NCBI GenBank assembly: GCA_041391505.1
Contig: JAWKNW010000046.1
Coordinates: 1 to 20,014, forward strand
Direction of reading: 5' to 3'
DNA: 20,014 bases
Origin: Rhodothermales bacterium
GTDB taxonomy: Bacteria > Bacteroidota > Rhodothermia > Rhodothermales > JAHQVL01
Part shown: in pieces, positions 7,044-13,758 of the stretch
Position numbering within the stretch: position 1 is the first letter of the stretch
Layout of the letters: each line of letters opens with the position of its first letter
Position numbers and translations under genes: made by a program
The notes under the pieces: generated by a model
Databases searched by the model: none
The model's input: the letters and a program-made list of their open reading frames with translations, nothing else
Told to the model about the DNA's origin: nothing

Positions 7044-8126
7044 ATGCGCCTGATTTTCGACGCCCATCTCGACCTTGCCTGGAACGCGGTTTCGTATAAC
7101 CGCGATCTCACCCTGACCGTCGGCGAACTGCGCCGGCGCGAAGCGCACATGACCGACGTCGCGGGACGCGGCCGCTGCACCACGACGCTGCCCGAACTGG
7201 CCGACGCCGGCGTCGCCGTGTGCGTCGCCACGCTGCTCGCCCGCAGCGGCGCCGCCCAGACGCCCCAGAACGGCTACAAGCGCACCGACCTGGAGCATGC
7301 GACGCCCGCCATCGCGCACGCGGCCGCCCAGGCCCAGCGCGCGTACTACCGGCTGCTCGAGGAAGACGGGCTCATCCGGATGCTGCGGACGAAATCCGAC
7401 CTCGCCGCGCACTGGCAAGCCTGGGAGACCGGGGCGACCCGCGTGCCCGGCATCATCCTGAGCATGGAAGGGTGCGACCCGATGGTGCGCCCCGAACAGG
7501 CCGAGGCGTGGTGGGGCGACGGGCTTCGCGCCGCCGGCGTGACGCATTACGGGCTCGGCCGCTACGCCGCCGGCACGGGCGTCGCCGGCCCGATCAACGA
7601 ACGCGGCCTGGCCTTGCTGCGCGTGTTCGAACGCCTCGGCATGGCGCTCGACGTGACGCATCTGAGCGACGAGGCGATGGATCAGGCGCTGGACGGCTAC
7701 CAGGGCCGCGTGCTTGCCAGCCATCATAACTGCCGCGCGCTGGTGCCGCACCAGCGGCAGTTGCCCGACGCGCACATCCGCCGGCTCATCGACCGCGACG
7801 CCGTGATCGGCGCCGCGCTGGATGCGTGGATGCTGTATCCCGGGTGGGTCCGCAGCGAGACGAAGCCCGATGTCGTGGGCCTGGAGGCGGTGGCTGACCA
7901 CATCGAGCGGGTCTGCGACCTGGCCGGCAACGCGCGGCATGCCGCCATCGGGAGCGACCTCGACGGGGGATTCGGTACCGAGCAGACCCCGCGCGACCTC
8001 GACACGATCGCGGACCTCCGCAAGCTCGAGGGTATCCTGGCGGCGCGCGGTTTTGCGCCGGCCGATATCGACGCGATTTTTTATGGCAACTGGCTTCGGT
8101 TTTTTGGCGAAGTCCTTCCCGATTGA
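7044..8126 (+). CDS. Membrane dipeptidase (renal dipeptidase-like), peptidase family M19
   Basis: This 360-residue zinc hydrolase has the amidohydrolase-type barrel of family M19, whose members cleave dipeptides, including D-amino-acid forms. The metal-site residues can be placed by motif: DAHLDLAWN at the N-terminus (H8, D10), SMEG (E142, the bridging Glu), DVTHLSDEA (H206), ASHHNCRAL (H227) and IGSDLDGGFG (D305). No signal peptide is visible: the metal motif lies within the first ten residues, so the protein is predicted cytoplasmic, as in many bacterial members despite the family name. It starts 12 bp after coaA, with no independent promoter space. Its substrate cannot be told from sequence. 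Confidence 0.92.
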   Translation: MRLIFDAHLDLAWNAVSYNRDLTLTVGELRRREAHMTDVAGRGRCTTTLPELADAGVAVCVATLLARSGAAQTPQNGYKRTDLEHATPAIAHAAAQAQRAYYRLLEEDGLIRMLRTKSDLAAHWQAWETGATRVPGIILSMEGCDPMVRPEQAEAWWGDGLRAAGVTHYGLGRYAAGTGVAGPINERGLALLRVFERLGMALDVTHLSDEAMDQALDGYQGRVLASHHNCRALVPHQRQLPDAHIRRLIDRDAVIGAALDAWMLYPGWVRSETKPDVVGLEAVADHIERVCDLAGNARHAAIGSDLDGGFGTEQTPRDLDTIADLRKLEGILAARGFAPADIDAIFYGNWLRFFGEVLPD

Positions 8127-8154
8127 TGCCCACGTCCGCTAGCGAGACCCTACC

Positions 8155-8688
8155 ATGCGCATATTGATCATCTCGGACATCCACGACCACATCTGGAACC
8201 TCGGCGCGTTGCTGGAGCACCGGCCGGCGTCCGACCAGCTGGTCGTCTGCGGCGACCTCTGCGCGCCGTTTGTCGTCGGGCTGCTGGCCGAGGCCTATGC
8301 CGGCCCCATCGACATCGTCTTTGGCAACAACGACGGCGATCTCTACTGCATCGCCCAGCAAGCCGCCCGGTATCCGCACGTCACGCTGCACGGCGAACTG
8401 CTCCGGGCGGACTGGGACGGTCTGCGCATCGCCGCCAACCATTACCCGGACATCGCGCGCGGGCTTGCGGATTCGGGCGCGTACGATCTCGTCTGTTACG
8501 GCCACAACCATCGGTACGCCGTGCATCGCGAGGGCGATACCTGGCTGCTGAATCCCGGAGCCGTGATGGGCTACGACCCCGGGGCGCGCGCCGACGTGCC
8601 GGCGACCTGCCTCGTCTATGACACCGGAGCAGATCAGGTGGAAGGATACCGCATTCGCCTCGACGGTCTCGTGCCATTGCACGACTGA
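8155..8688 (+). CDS. YfcE/MJ0936-type metallophosphoesterase
   Basis: This 177-residue single-domain phosphodiesterase belongs to the Metallophos_2 group. The five metal-binding blocks are all visible: SDIHDH (D8, H10), CGDLC (D34), GNNDGD (N58), ANHYPD (a His near 95) and GHNHRY (H117, H119), followed by NPGAVMGYDP. Relatives hydrolyse phosphodiester model substrates, and the physiological substrate is usually unknown. It follows the dipeptidase by 28 bp and probably shares its transcript. A 67-bp gap follows, the largest in this six-gene run, so a second promoter before the RidA gene is possible, though I found no convincing box. Confidence 0.9.
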   Translation: MRILIISDIHDHIWNLGALLEHRPASDQLVVCGDLCAPFVVGLLAEAYAGPIDIVFGNNDGDLYCIAQQAARYPHVTLHGELLRADWDGLRIAANHYPDIARGLADSGAYDLVCYGHNHRYAVHREGDTWLLNPGAVMGYDPGARADVPATCLVYDTGADQVEGYRIRLDGLVPLHD

Positions 8689-8755
8689 TCCGGATTGATT
8701 GCTTTTCGCCGGATTGTATCCCATATTCACCCGCTGAGGCCATCCAATCCATCCG

Positions 8756-9229
8756 ATGATCATGGGAGAACGCGACAAAAAACTCGAGAACCTGGGATAT
8801 CCCCTGAACGACATCCCCGGGCCCGGCGCCATCTATAAACCGGTTGTGGTGCACGGGACGACCGTGTATGTCTCGGGCGCGGTGCCTGTGGCGCACGGCC
8901 AGTTGGTCAGTCCGGGCAAGGTGCCCTCGCAGGTCAGCGTCGCGGAGGCGCAGGCGGCGGCCGCTCTGTGCGCCGCGAACAATCTCCGCATGGTGATCCA
9001 GGAGTTGGGGTCGCTGGACCGGATCGCGCGCGTGCTGCGCGTCACCGGGTACGTCAATTCGGATCTCGACTTTACCGAGCCGCACGTCGTGGTGAACGGC
9101 GCCTCGCAGCTACTGATCGACATCTTCGGCCCCGACGCCGGCGTCGGCGCTCGCACGGCGATCGGGATGGCGCAGTTGCCCCGCGGCGCCTGTACGGAGA
9201 TCGAGATGATCCTGGAACTCCAGGCCTGA
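8756..9229 (+). CDS. RidA family protein (YjgF/YER057c/UK114)
   Basis: This 157-residue protein belongs to the Rid family of cytoplasmic trimers. Archetypal members deaminate reactive enamine/imine intermediates made by PLP enzymes. The segment GARTAIGMAQLPRGACTEIEM carries the Arg (R133) that binds the substrate carboxylate in active RidA, and the Glu (E148) that positions water. The N-terminal YVSGAVPV strand also fits. It is longer than E. coli RidA (about 128 residues), as in a subfamily with an extended N-terminus (LGYPLNDIPGPGAIYKP). Two ATGs two codons apart (8756, 8762) are equally possible starts. A PLP enzyme of the D-threonine aldolase type is encoded 3 kb downstream, but no direct link is shown. 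The next gene begins 3 bp after the stop. Confidence 0.9.
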   Translation: MIMGERDKKLENLGYPLNDIPGPGAIYKPVVVHGTTVYVSGAVPVAHGQLVSPGKVPSQVSVAEAQAAAALCAANNLRMVIQELGSLDRIARVLRVTGYVNSDLDFTEPHVVVNGASQLLIDIFGPDAGVGARTAIGMAQLPRGACTEIEMILELQA

Positions 9230-9232
9230 GGC

Positions 9233-9526
9233 ATGACAGAATTCGACCCCGACCCCGCCTTTCTCCGCGCCCGGCGCGAAGCCTGGACCATCCTCGGCGC
9301 CTGGCTCGTCAGCATGGTGTGGACCGTAGGCGTGTCCTGGTGGATGGGGTACGGCGAGTCGGTGTGGGGTGCGCGGCGCGTCCTGGGGTGGCCGGCGTGG
9401 GTGTTCTGGGGCGTCGCCGTTCCGTGGCTGGCATCGACGGTCTTTACGGTCGTTTTTGCGCTGCGCGGGATGGCGGACGACGCCGTATCCGATGGGCCTG
9501 AGTCGCCGGCGGCTCCCAGACCCTGA
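9233..9526 (+). CDS. DUF997 (YhdT)-like small membrane protein
   Basis: This 97-residue protein has two hydrophobic helices, about residues 18-40 (TILGAWLVSMVWTVGVSWW) and 53-78 (WPAWVFWGVAVPWLASTVF). The REAW start, the Trp-rich helices and the G-x-P-x-W-F-like turn fit DUF997, whose E. coli member YhdT is encoded directly upstream of the pantothenate symporter gene panF. Here too it sits 5 bp before a sodium:solute symporter gene and 3 bp after the RidA gene. It may be a small accessory subunit of the symporter. The tail is short and Pro-rich. The family assignment comes from pattern and context rather than strong identity. Confidence 0.7.
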   Translation: MTEFDPDPAFLRARREAWTILGAWLVSMVWTVGVSWWMGYGESVWGARRVLGWPAWVFWGVAVPWLASTVFTVVFALRGMADDAVSDGPESPAAPRP

Positions 9527-9531
9527 CTGTC

Positions 9532-11433
9532 GTGGCGCTCGTCGTATTCTCCATCTACACGCTGCTCGTCTTTTCGCTCGCCTGGTTCGCGCATATCGCC
9601 GGCAAGCGGCGGGCCTCGTTTCTCGGCGAGTACTTCCTCGGGAGCCGGGAGCTGGGGATGTTCGCGTTGGCGCTGACCTACGGGGCGACGAGCGCCTCGG
9701 CGGGGTCGTTCGCCGGCTTTCCGGCGCTGATCTATACGCATGGATGGTCGCTCGCCCTCTGGATCGCCAGCTACATGATCTTCCCGCTCTGCGGGATGGG
9801 CTTGCTGGGCAAGCGGTTGAACGTCTTCTCGCGTCGATCCGGGGCCATCACCCTGCCGGATATCCTTCGCGCCCGCTTCGACAGCCCGGCCCTGGCGCTG
9901 CTTGCGTCAGGGTTTATCGCGGCGATGCTGCTCGTCTACCTGATCCCGCAATTCAAGCTCGCGGCGATCATCATGGAGCAGCTGCTGCGCGACGTGCCGG
10001 CGATGCACACGGCGGCGGTCGGGATGGCGAACGCCTTCGGCGGCGTTCCGGGGGGCGAGAGCCCCGAGTACGTGTTCTGTCTGCTCGTCTTCGCCGTCCT
10101 GGTGATCGTCTATACGACGTTCGGCGGGTTCCGGGCGGTGGTGTGGACCGACATGCTCCAGGGCGCGGTGATGTCGGTGGGTGTCATCGTGATGCTGGTG
10201 CTGACGCTGCAGCAGGTGGGCGGCCTGGACCGCGCGACGCAGGCGCTCGACGCGATGACCCCGCCGCTGCTCGCCGAGATCGTCTACGAACGGGCGACGC
10301 CGGCCGAGGCGCCGGGCATCCTGGTGCCGGTCGATACCTGGGTCGCTGTGGCGGATTCGGCCGCCGGAGGCGAGACCCTGCTCCGCGCCAACCAGTCGGC
10401 GTTCATCCCCGCCGGCGAGACCGTTTCGGCGCCGGTGGTGGCGGTCGCGTTGACCACCCCGGAGGAGATCGCCGCGGTCCAAGCGGGGTTTGAGGGGGGC
10501 AGGCCGGCTGCGTTGCCGATGGGTGTCGCGGCCCGCGTCGTGTCGATGCGGCCGTATGCGGCCGGGGCTGGCGAGGCGGGCGTCTACGTGCGCGCGCCGG
10601 GGCCCAGCCCGACCGATGCCGGCGGTTTTCTGCCGCTGGGGCTGGCGTTGTCGTTTTTTGTGTTCTGGGCGCTCTCGGGCACCGGTCAACCCGGCAATAT
10701 GGTGCGTCTGATGGCGTTTGATTCGACGCAGACGCTCAAGCGGGGCATCGCGGCGCTGTCCATCTACTTTACCCTGATCTATCTGCCGCTCGTCGTGATC
10801 TTCGTGTGTGCGCGGCTGATCGTGCCCGGGATCGATCAGTCGGCCGACCGGATCATGCCGTTGATGGCGTTCACGCTGGCGGATGCCGCCCGGATGCCGT
10901 GGCTGGCCGGCCTCATCATCGCGGCGCCGTTCGCGGCGGCGATGTCGACGGTGGACAGCTTCCTGCTCATGATCGCGTCGTCGGTCGTGCGGGACATGTA
11001 CCAGCAGCACGTCAATCCGTCGGTATCCGAGGCGCGCGTCCGCGCGATGAGTTATACGTGTACGCTCATCGTGGGGGGGCTCGCTACGGTCGGCGCCCTG
11101 TATCCCCCCCAGTTTCTGCAATACGTGATCGTATTCAGCGGCGGCGGCTTGTCGGCCGCCTTTCTGGCCCCGATGGCGCTCGGGCTCTACTGGCCGCGGT
11201 TCAACAAGGCCGGCGCGCTCGCCGCGATGCTCGGAGGGTTCGGGGCGTACCTGGCGATGTATGTCGTCGGCTTCGTCGCCACCGGCACCACGCAGCCCTG
11301 GAGGCCGGCCGGGCTCGACCCGCTGATCTGGGGCTTCGCCGCCTCGCTGATCGGCGCCCTGGTCGCCACGATGGCGACGCCGCCGCCGCCGCGACAGGTC
11401 GTGCAAACCTTCTTTGGCCGGCCGGCGTTGTAG
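9532..11433 (+). CDS. Sodium:solute symporter family (SSF) transporter, PanF-like, with large insertion
   Basis: This 633-residue inner-membrane transporter is expected to couple Na+ entry to solute uptake. The N-terminal helices carry GEYFLGSRELGMFALALTYG and ATSASAGSFAGFPALIY, and the SSF signature GGFRAVVWTDMLQGAVM lies at about 198-214. Later helices include the WALSGTGQPGNMVRLMAF and AAPFAAAMSTVDSFLLM blocks, the latter typical of SSF proteins. The DUF997-like gene 5 bp upstream and coaA in the same run suggest pantothenate as substrate, but this is inference from context. PanF-type proteins have about 480 residues. The excess is a soluble, Ala/Gly/Pro/Val-rich stretch at about 225-365, between the signature helix and FLPLGLALSFFVFW. 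The start is a GTG at 9532, placed right after the upstream stop. Confidence 0.88.
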   Translation: MALVVFSIYTLLVFSLAWFAHIAGKRRASFLGEYFLGSRELGMFALALTYGATSASAGSFAGFPALIYTHGWSLALWIASYMIFPLCGMGLLGKRLNVFSRRSGAITLPDILRARFDSPALALLASGFIAAMLLVYLIPQFKLAAIIMEQLLRDVPAMHTAAVGMANAFGGVPGGESPEYVFCLLVFAVLVIVYTTFGGFRAVVWTDMLQGAVMSVGVIVMLVLTLQQVGGLDRATQALDAMTPPLLAEIVYERATPAEAPGILVPVDTWVAVADSAAGGETLLRANQSAFIPAGETVSAPVVAVALTTPEEIAAVQAGFEGGRPAALPMGVAARVVSMRPYAAGAGEAGVYVRAPGPSPTDAGGFLPLGLALSFFVFWALSGTGQPGNMVRLMAFDSTQTLKRGIAALSIYFTLIYLPLVVIFVCARLIVPGIDQSADRIMPLMAFTLADAARMPWLAGLIIAAPFAAAMSTVDSFLLMIASSVVRDMYQQHVNPSVSEARVRAMSYTCTLIVGGLATVGALYPPQFLQYVIVFSGGGLSAAFLAPMALGLYWPRFNKAGALAAMLGGFGAYLAMYVVGFVATGTTQPWRPAGLDPLIWGFAASLIGALVATMATPPPPRQVVQTFFGRPAL

Positions 11434-11469
11434 CGTCGCTATCGCCGCATGAGCCGGCCGTCGTTGTGT

Positions 11470-11488
11470 TAACGCACGCAGAGCGTTA
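11470..11488 (+). terminator. Weak hairpin after the symporter gene
   Basis: TAACGC (11470-11475) and GCGTTA (11483-11488) form a 6-bp stem with a 7-base loop, followed by the T-rich TTCTGTTGT. It lies 36 bp after the symporter stop and may end the coaA-to-symporter transcript. The stem is short and the T-run broken, so the call is tentative. Confidence 0.35.
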
Positions 11489-11499
11489 TTCTGTTGTAG

Positions 11500-11527
11500 T
11501 TCCAGGTTTCAGGTTTCACGTTCAGGG
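11500..11527. repeat. Four degenerate tandem heptamers
   Basis: Consecutive 7-bp units read TTCCAGG, TTTCAGG, TTTCACG and TTCAGGG. They lie in the gap upstream of the coiled-coil lipoprotein gene. The unit differs from the one at 13.5 kb, but the 7-bp period is the same, hinting that short heptamer repeats are a habit of this genome. Confidence 0.5.
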
Positions 11528-11597
11528 GGCTCGCAAACGGGTGCGGACCGGAAGGGTGAAACGCCTCGTTTTATTCCTGGTCGATTCGGTCAACGTT

Positions 11598-12290
11598 ATG
11601 TGCCCGTCGTCTCTAGGTACTTGTCGTACAACGGCGCGGTGGCTGTCCTGGCTTCCGCTGCTCGTCTTCCTGCTCGTCATTCCGTCCGGGTGCACGGCCA
11701 CCAATACCAACGGCGACAACGCGCTCGCCGCGCGCTTCAACCGCGCGATCCAGGGTGTCGAGACGCAGCAGACGCAGGTGCAGCGCGTGATGCAGGAGGC
11801 GACGGAGTCGCAGCAAAACATCCTGTTCAGCGCGCAGGTGCAGTTCAACGAGAAGGAAACGGTCGCCTTCATCGAGAAGTGGGAGCAGGCCAATGTGGCC
11901 GTCAATCAGCTGCGGGCCAGCCTCGACGACCTGAACCAGAATTATTACCCCATGCTCGAGCAGCTCCGCTTCCGGGCCCAGGCGATCAACGATCCGTATA
12001 TCCGCGATCAGACGCTCAGTTATCTGGACGACACCCAGCGCGCATACGACGTCCAGGCGCAGGAAGCCCAGCGGTGCATCGACGATCTGGATGCCAGCAT
12101 CCGGCTGGGGAACGACATCGTGGAGGCCCTCAAGATCATCGGCTCGGCCAACTTCATCCGGATCAAACTGGAGGAGCTGGGCAAGGTATGCAAGGAGTCG
12201 ATGGAAGGATTGAAGCAGGTGAATCGGCTGGTCGATCAGGGGCGCGACCTGCTCGGCCTGGAAATCGAGGCCGGCACCCGCAGTACCTGA
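11598..12290 (+). CDS. Coiled-coil lipoprotein of unknown function
   Basis: This is a 230-residue predicted lipoprotein. Arg residues at 10 and 14 precede the hydrophobic core WLPLLVFLLVIPSGC, and Cys32 is the predicted lipidation site, so it should be anchored to a membrane facing the periplasm or outside. The mature part is Gln-, Glu- and Asp-rich, helical and heptad-like from about residue 40 to 220 (for example VETQQTQVQRVMQEATESQQ), so a long coiled coil is likely. It has no recognisable enzymatic motif. The ATG at 11598 is preferred because it gives a sensible lipoprotein signal; a GTG at 11556 in the same frame would add 14 residues and weaken it. The racemase-fold enzyme gene starts 15 bp downstream, suggesting co-transcription. 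No family assignment is possible from sequence alone. Confidence 0.75.
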   Translation: MCPSSLGTCRTTARWLSWLPLLVFLLVIPSGCTATNTNGDNALAARFNRAIQGVETQQTQVQRVMQEATESQQNILFSAQVQFNEKETVAFIEKWEQANVAVNQLRASLDDLNQNYYPMLEQLRFRAQAINDPYIRDQTLSYLDDTQRAYDVQAQEAQRCIDDLDASIRLGNDIVEALKIIGSANFIRIKLEELGKVCKESMEGLKQVNRLVDQGRDLLGLEIEAGTRST

Positions 12291-12305
12291 GTTGAGAGGA
12301 AACCG

Positions 12306-13397
12306 GTGAGAGACACGTCCATCCCAACCCCGTATATCTCGATCGACGCCGGCATCGTCCAGCAGAATATCGAGACCATGGCGGCCTACGCCCGTTCACA
12401 CGACATCAAGCTCAGGCCGCACATCAAGACGCACAAGTCGCTCCATCTGGCGGCGCTGCAGCTGGAGGCCGGGGCCATCGGGCTCACGGTCGCCAAACCC
12501 GGCGAGGCCGAGGTGATGGCGCGCCTGGCAGGCGACATCCTGATGGCCTACCCGGCGGTCCAGCCGGAACGCTGCGCGGTACTGGCCGAACTGGCGAAGA
12601 CCACGACGATCCGCGTCGGCGTCGACTCGCTCTACGCGGCCGGCATCCTGTCCGGAGCGGCATCCGCCGCGCGTTCGACGATCGGCATCCTGGTGGATAT
12701 CGACGTGGGGCTGGGGCGCACGGGCGTCCAGTCGCCGGCGGAGGCGCTGCAACTGGCCCAGCACGTCGACATGCTCCCCGGTCTCCGGCTCGACGGCCTC
12801 ATGTTTTACCCCGGCCACATCAAGTCCCCCGCCGACACACATCCCGAGGTGCTTTCCGGGATCGACCTGCTGCTCGGCGAGACGATCGCGATGTGGGCCG
12901 CGCACGGTTTCGAGGCGCGCATCGTGTCGGGGGGATCGACGCCCACGGCCTATCAGTCGCATTTCGTGTCCCACGCGACCGAGATCCGTCCGGGGACCTA
13001 CATTTTCAACGACATGAACACCGTCCGCGGCGGGTTCGTCTCGCTCGACGAATGCGCCGCGCACATCGTGTGCACCGTCGTCAGCGACGCCGTGCCCGGC
13101 CAGGTGGTGATCGACGCCGGCAGCAAGACGCTGACGAGCGACCTCTGCGGGCCGGCGCCGGACAGTGGCTACGGCTACGTGATCGAATACCCCGAGGCCC
13201 GGATCAGCAAGCTGACGGAAGAGCATGGCCAGGTGGACATGAGCCGCTATTCGACCCTCCCCCGCGTCGGCGACCGGCTGACCGTCATCCCGAATCATAT
13301 CTGCCCCTGCATCAACCTCCAGGACCGCGTCCACTGGGCCCGGGCCGGCGAACCGCTCGAATCGCTCGAAGTGGATGCGCGAGGGAGGGTGTTTTAA
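12306..13397 (+). CDS. D-threonine aldolase / D-serine dehydratase family PLP enzyme (alanine racemase N-terminal fold)
   Basis: This 363-residue fold-type III PLP enzyme acts on D-hydroxy amino acids: D-threonine cleavage to glycine and acetaldehyde, or D-serine deamination. The N-terminal barrel contains RPHIKTHKS (37-45), where K41 is the expected PLP lysine. IGILVDIDVGLGRTG and RIVSGGSTPT, the phosphate-binding loop, follow. The C-terminal beta domain has IPNHICPCINL with His331 and Cys333, the metal ligand pair of this family (H-x-C), so a divalent metal is expected. The two activities cannot be separated from sequence. The start is a GTG at 12306 with a clear Shine-Dalgarno AGAGGA at 12295-12300, unusual in this window and decisive for the start. 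It lies 15 bp after the lipoprotein gene. A stretch of AT-rich and repetitive DNA follows. Confidence 0.9.
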   Translation: MRDTSIPTPYISIDAGIVQQNIETMAAYARSHDIKLRPHIKTHKSLHLAALQLEAGAIGLTVAKPGEAEVMARLAGDILMAYPAVQPERCAVLAELAKTTTIRVGVDSLYAAGILSGAASAARSTIGILVDIDVGLGRTGVQSPAEALQLAQHVDMLPGLRLDGLMFYPGHIKSPADTHPEVLSGIDLLLGETIAMWAAHGFEARIVSGGSTPTAYQSHFVSHATEIRPGTYIFNDMNTVRGGFVSLDECAAHIVCTVVSDAVPGQVVIDAGSKTLTSDLCGPAPDSGYGYVIEYPEARISKLTEEHGQVDMSRYSTLPRVGDRLTVIPNHICPCINLQDRVHWARAGEPLESLEVDARGRVF

Positions 13398-13412
13398 AGT
13401 TTTGCTATATTG

Positions 13413-13420
13413 TATATTTG
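13413..13420 (+). promoter_or_regulatory. Perfect TAnnTTTG -7 box in an AT-rich patch, candidate promoter for the dehydrogenase
   Basis: TATATTTG matches the Bacteroidota -7 consensus exactly, inside the only AT-rich patch of the gap (13393-13424). No good -33 TTTG was found at the right distance; only a TTTT lies near 13393. If used, the transcript would start near 13427 and carry the palindromes and the whole heptamer array as a leader of about 330 bases. Confidence 0.4.
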
Positions 13421-13435
13421 TAACGTGTTGGGGGG

Positions 13436-13512
13436 CATGAGCGCCCTTTGGGCGCGGTCACTGGGCATGAACGGCCGGAGGCCGTGTCATGAGCGCCCTT
13501 TGGGCGCGGTCA
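13436..13512. repeat. Triple palindrome cluster with duplicated 25-bp block
   Basis: A 25-bp block (13436-13460) is repeated perfectly at 13488-13512. Each copy holds the hairpin GCGCCC-TTT-GGGCGC (13441-13455 and 13493-13507). Between them lies a third hairpin of the same design, ACGGCC-GGA-GGCCGT (13471-13485), a 6-bp stem with a 3-base loop. CATGA precedes each of the three hairpins, and heptamers such as GGTCACT and GGGCATG follow the first. The arrangement resembles an extragenic palindromic element, but the family is unknown to me. Confidence 0.75.
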
Positions 13513-13542
13513 TTGGACATTGGTCATCGGTCACTGTGCATG
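13508..13542 (+). repeat. Degenerate heptamer run, opposite orientation to the main array
   Basis: Consecutive units GGTCATT, GGACATT, GGTCATC, GGTCACT and GTGCATG follow the third palindrome without a gap. GGTCACT is the exact reverse complement of AGTGACC, a circular permutation of the unit of the array starting 27 bp downstream. The two runs therefore form an inverted pair that could fold into a stem in RNA. Confidence 0.7.
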
Positions 13543-13568
13543 GGGAACCTGCCTGGAGCGACGCGTTC

Positions 13569-13743
13569 GACCAGTGACCAGTGACCAGTGACCAGTGACC
13601 AGTGACCAGTGACCAGTGACCAGTGACCAGTGACCAGTGACCAGTGACCAGTGACCAGTGACCAGTGACCAGTGACCAGTGACCAGTGACCAGTGACCAG
13701 TGACCAGTGACCAGTGACCAGTGACCAGTGACCAGTGACCAGT
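13569..13743. repeat. Perfect tandem array, 25 copies of a 7-bp unit (GACCAGT)
   Basis: 175 bp made of exactly 25 uninterrupted copies of GACCAGT. I checked the phase at each sequence line and found no mismatch. The array ends 15 bp before the dehydrogenase ATG. On the plus strand the unit gives stop codons in all frames; on the minus strand all three frames read the same stop-free seven-residue cycle (TGHWSLV), so an antisense open frame through it is an artefact. Short heptamer tandem repeats (STRRs) are known from cyanobacteria; this one could be analogous. Such perfection implies recent expansion and probable length variation between strains. Confidence 0.97.
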
Positions 13744-13758
13744 TAACCGCTTACCCTT

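Noticed and set aside
6216..7940. 574-residue open frame on the minus strand
   Set aside because: It lies opposite coaA and the M19 dipeptidase, both with complete catalytic motifs; the antisense product has no recognisable domain.
9907..11406. 499-residue open frame on the minus strand
   Set aside because: It is antisense to the symporter; its Arg/His-rich composition is an artefact of hydrophobic codons on the other strand.
10806..11597. Upstream extension of the coiled-coil lipoprotein frame
   Set aside because: It runs out of frame through the symporter gene; the lipoprotein signal begins at 11598.
13569..13743. CRISPR array
   Set aside because: Units are 7 bp with no spacers, and no cas gene is in the window.
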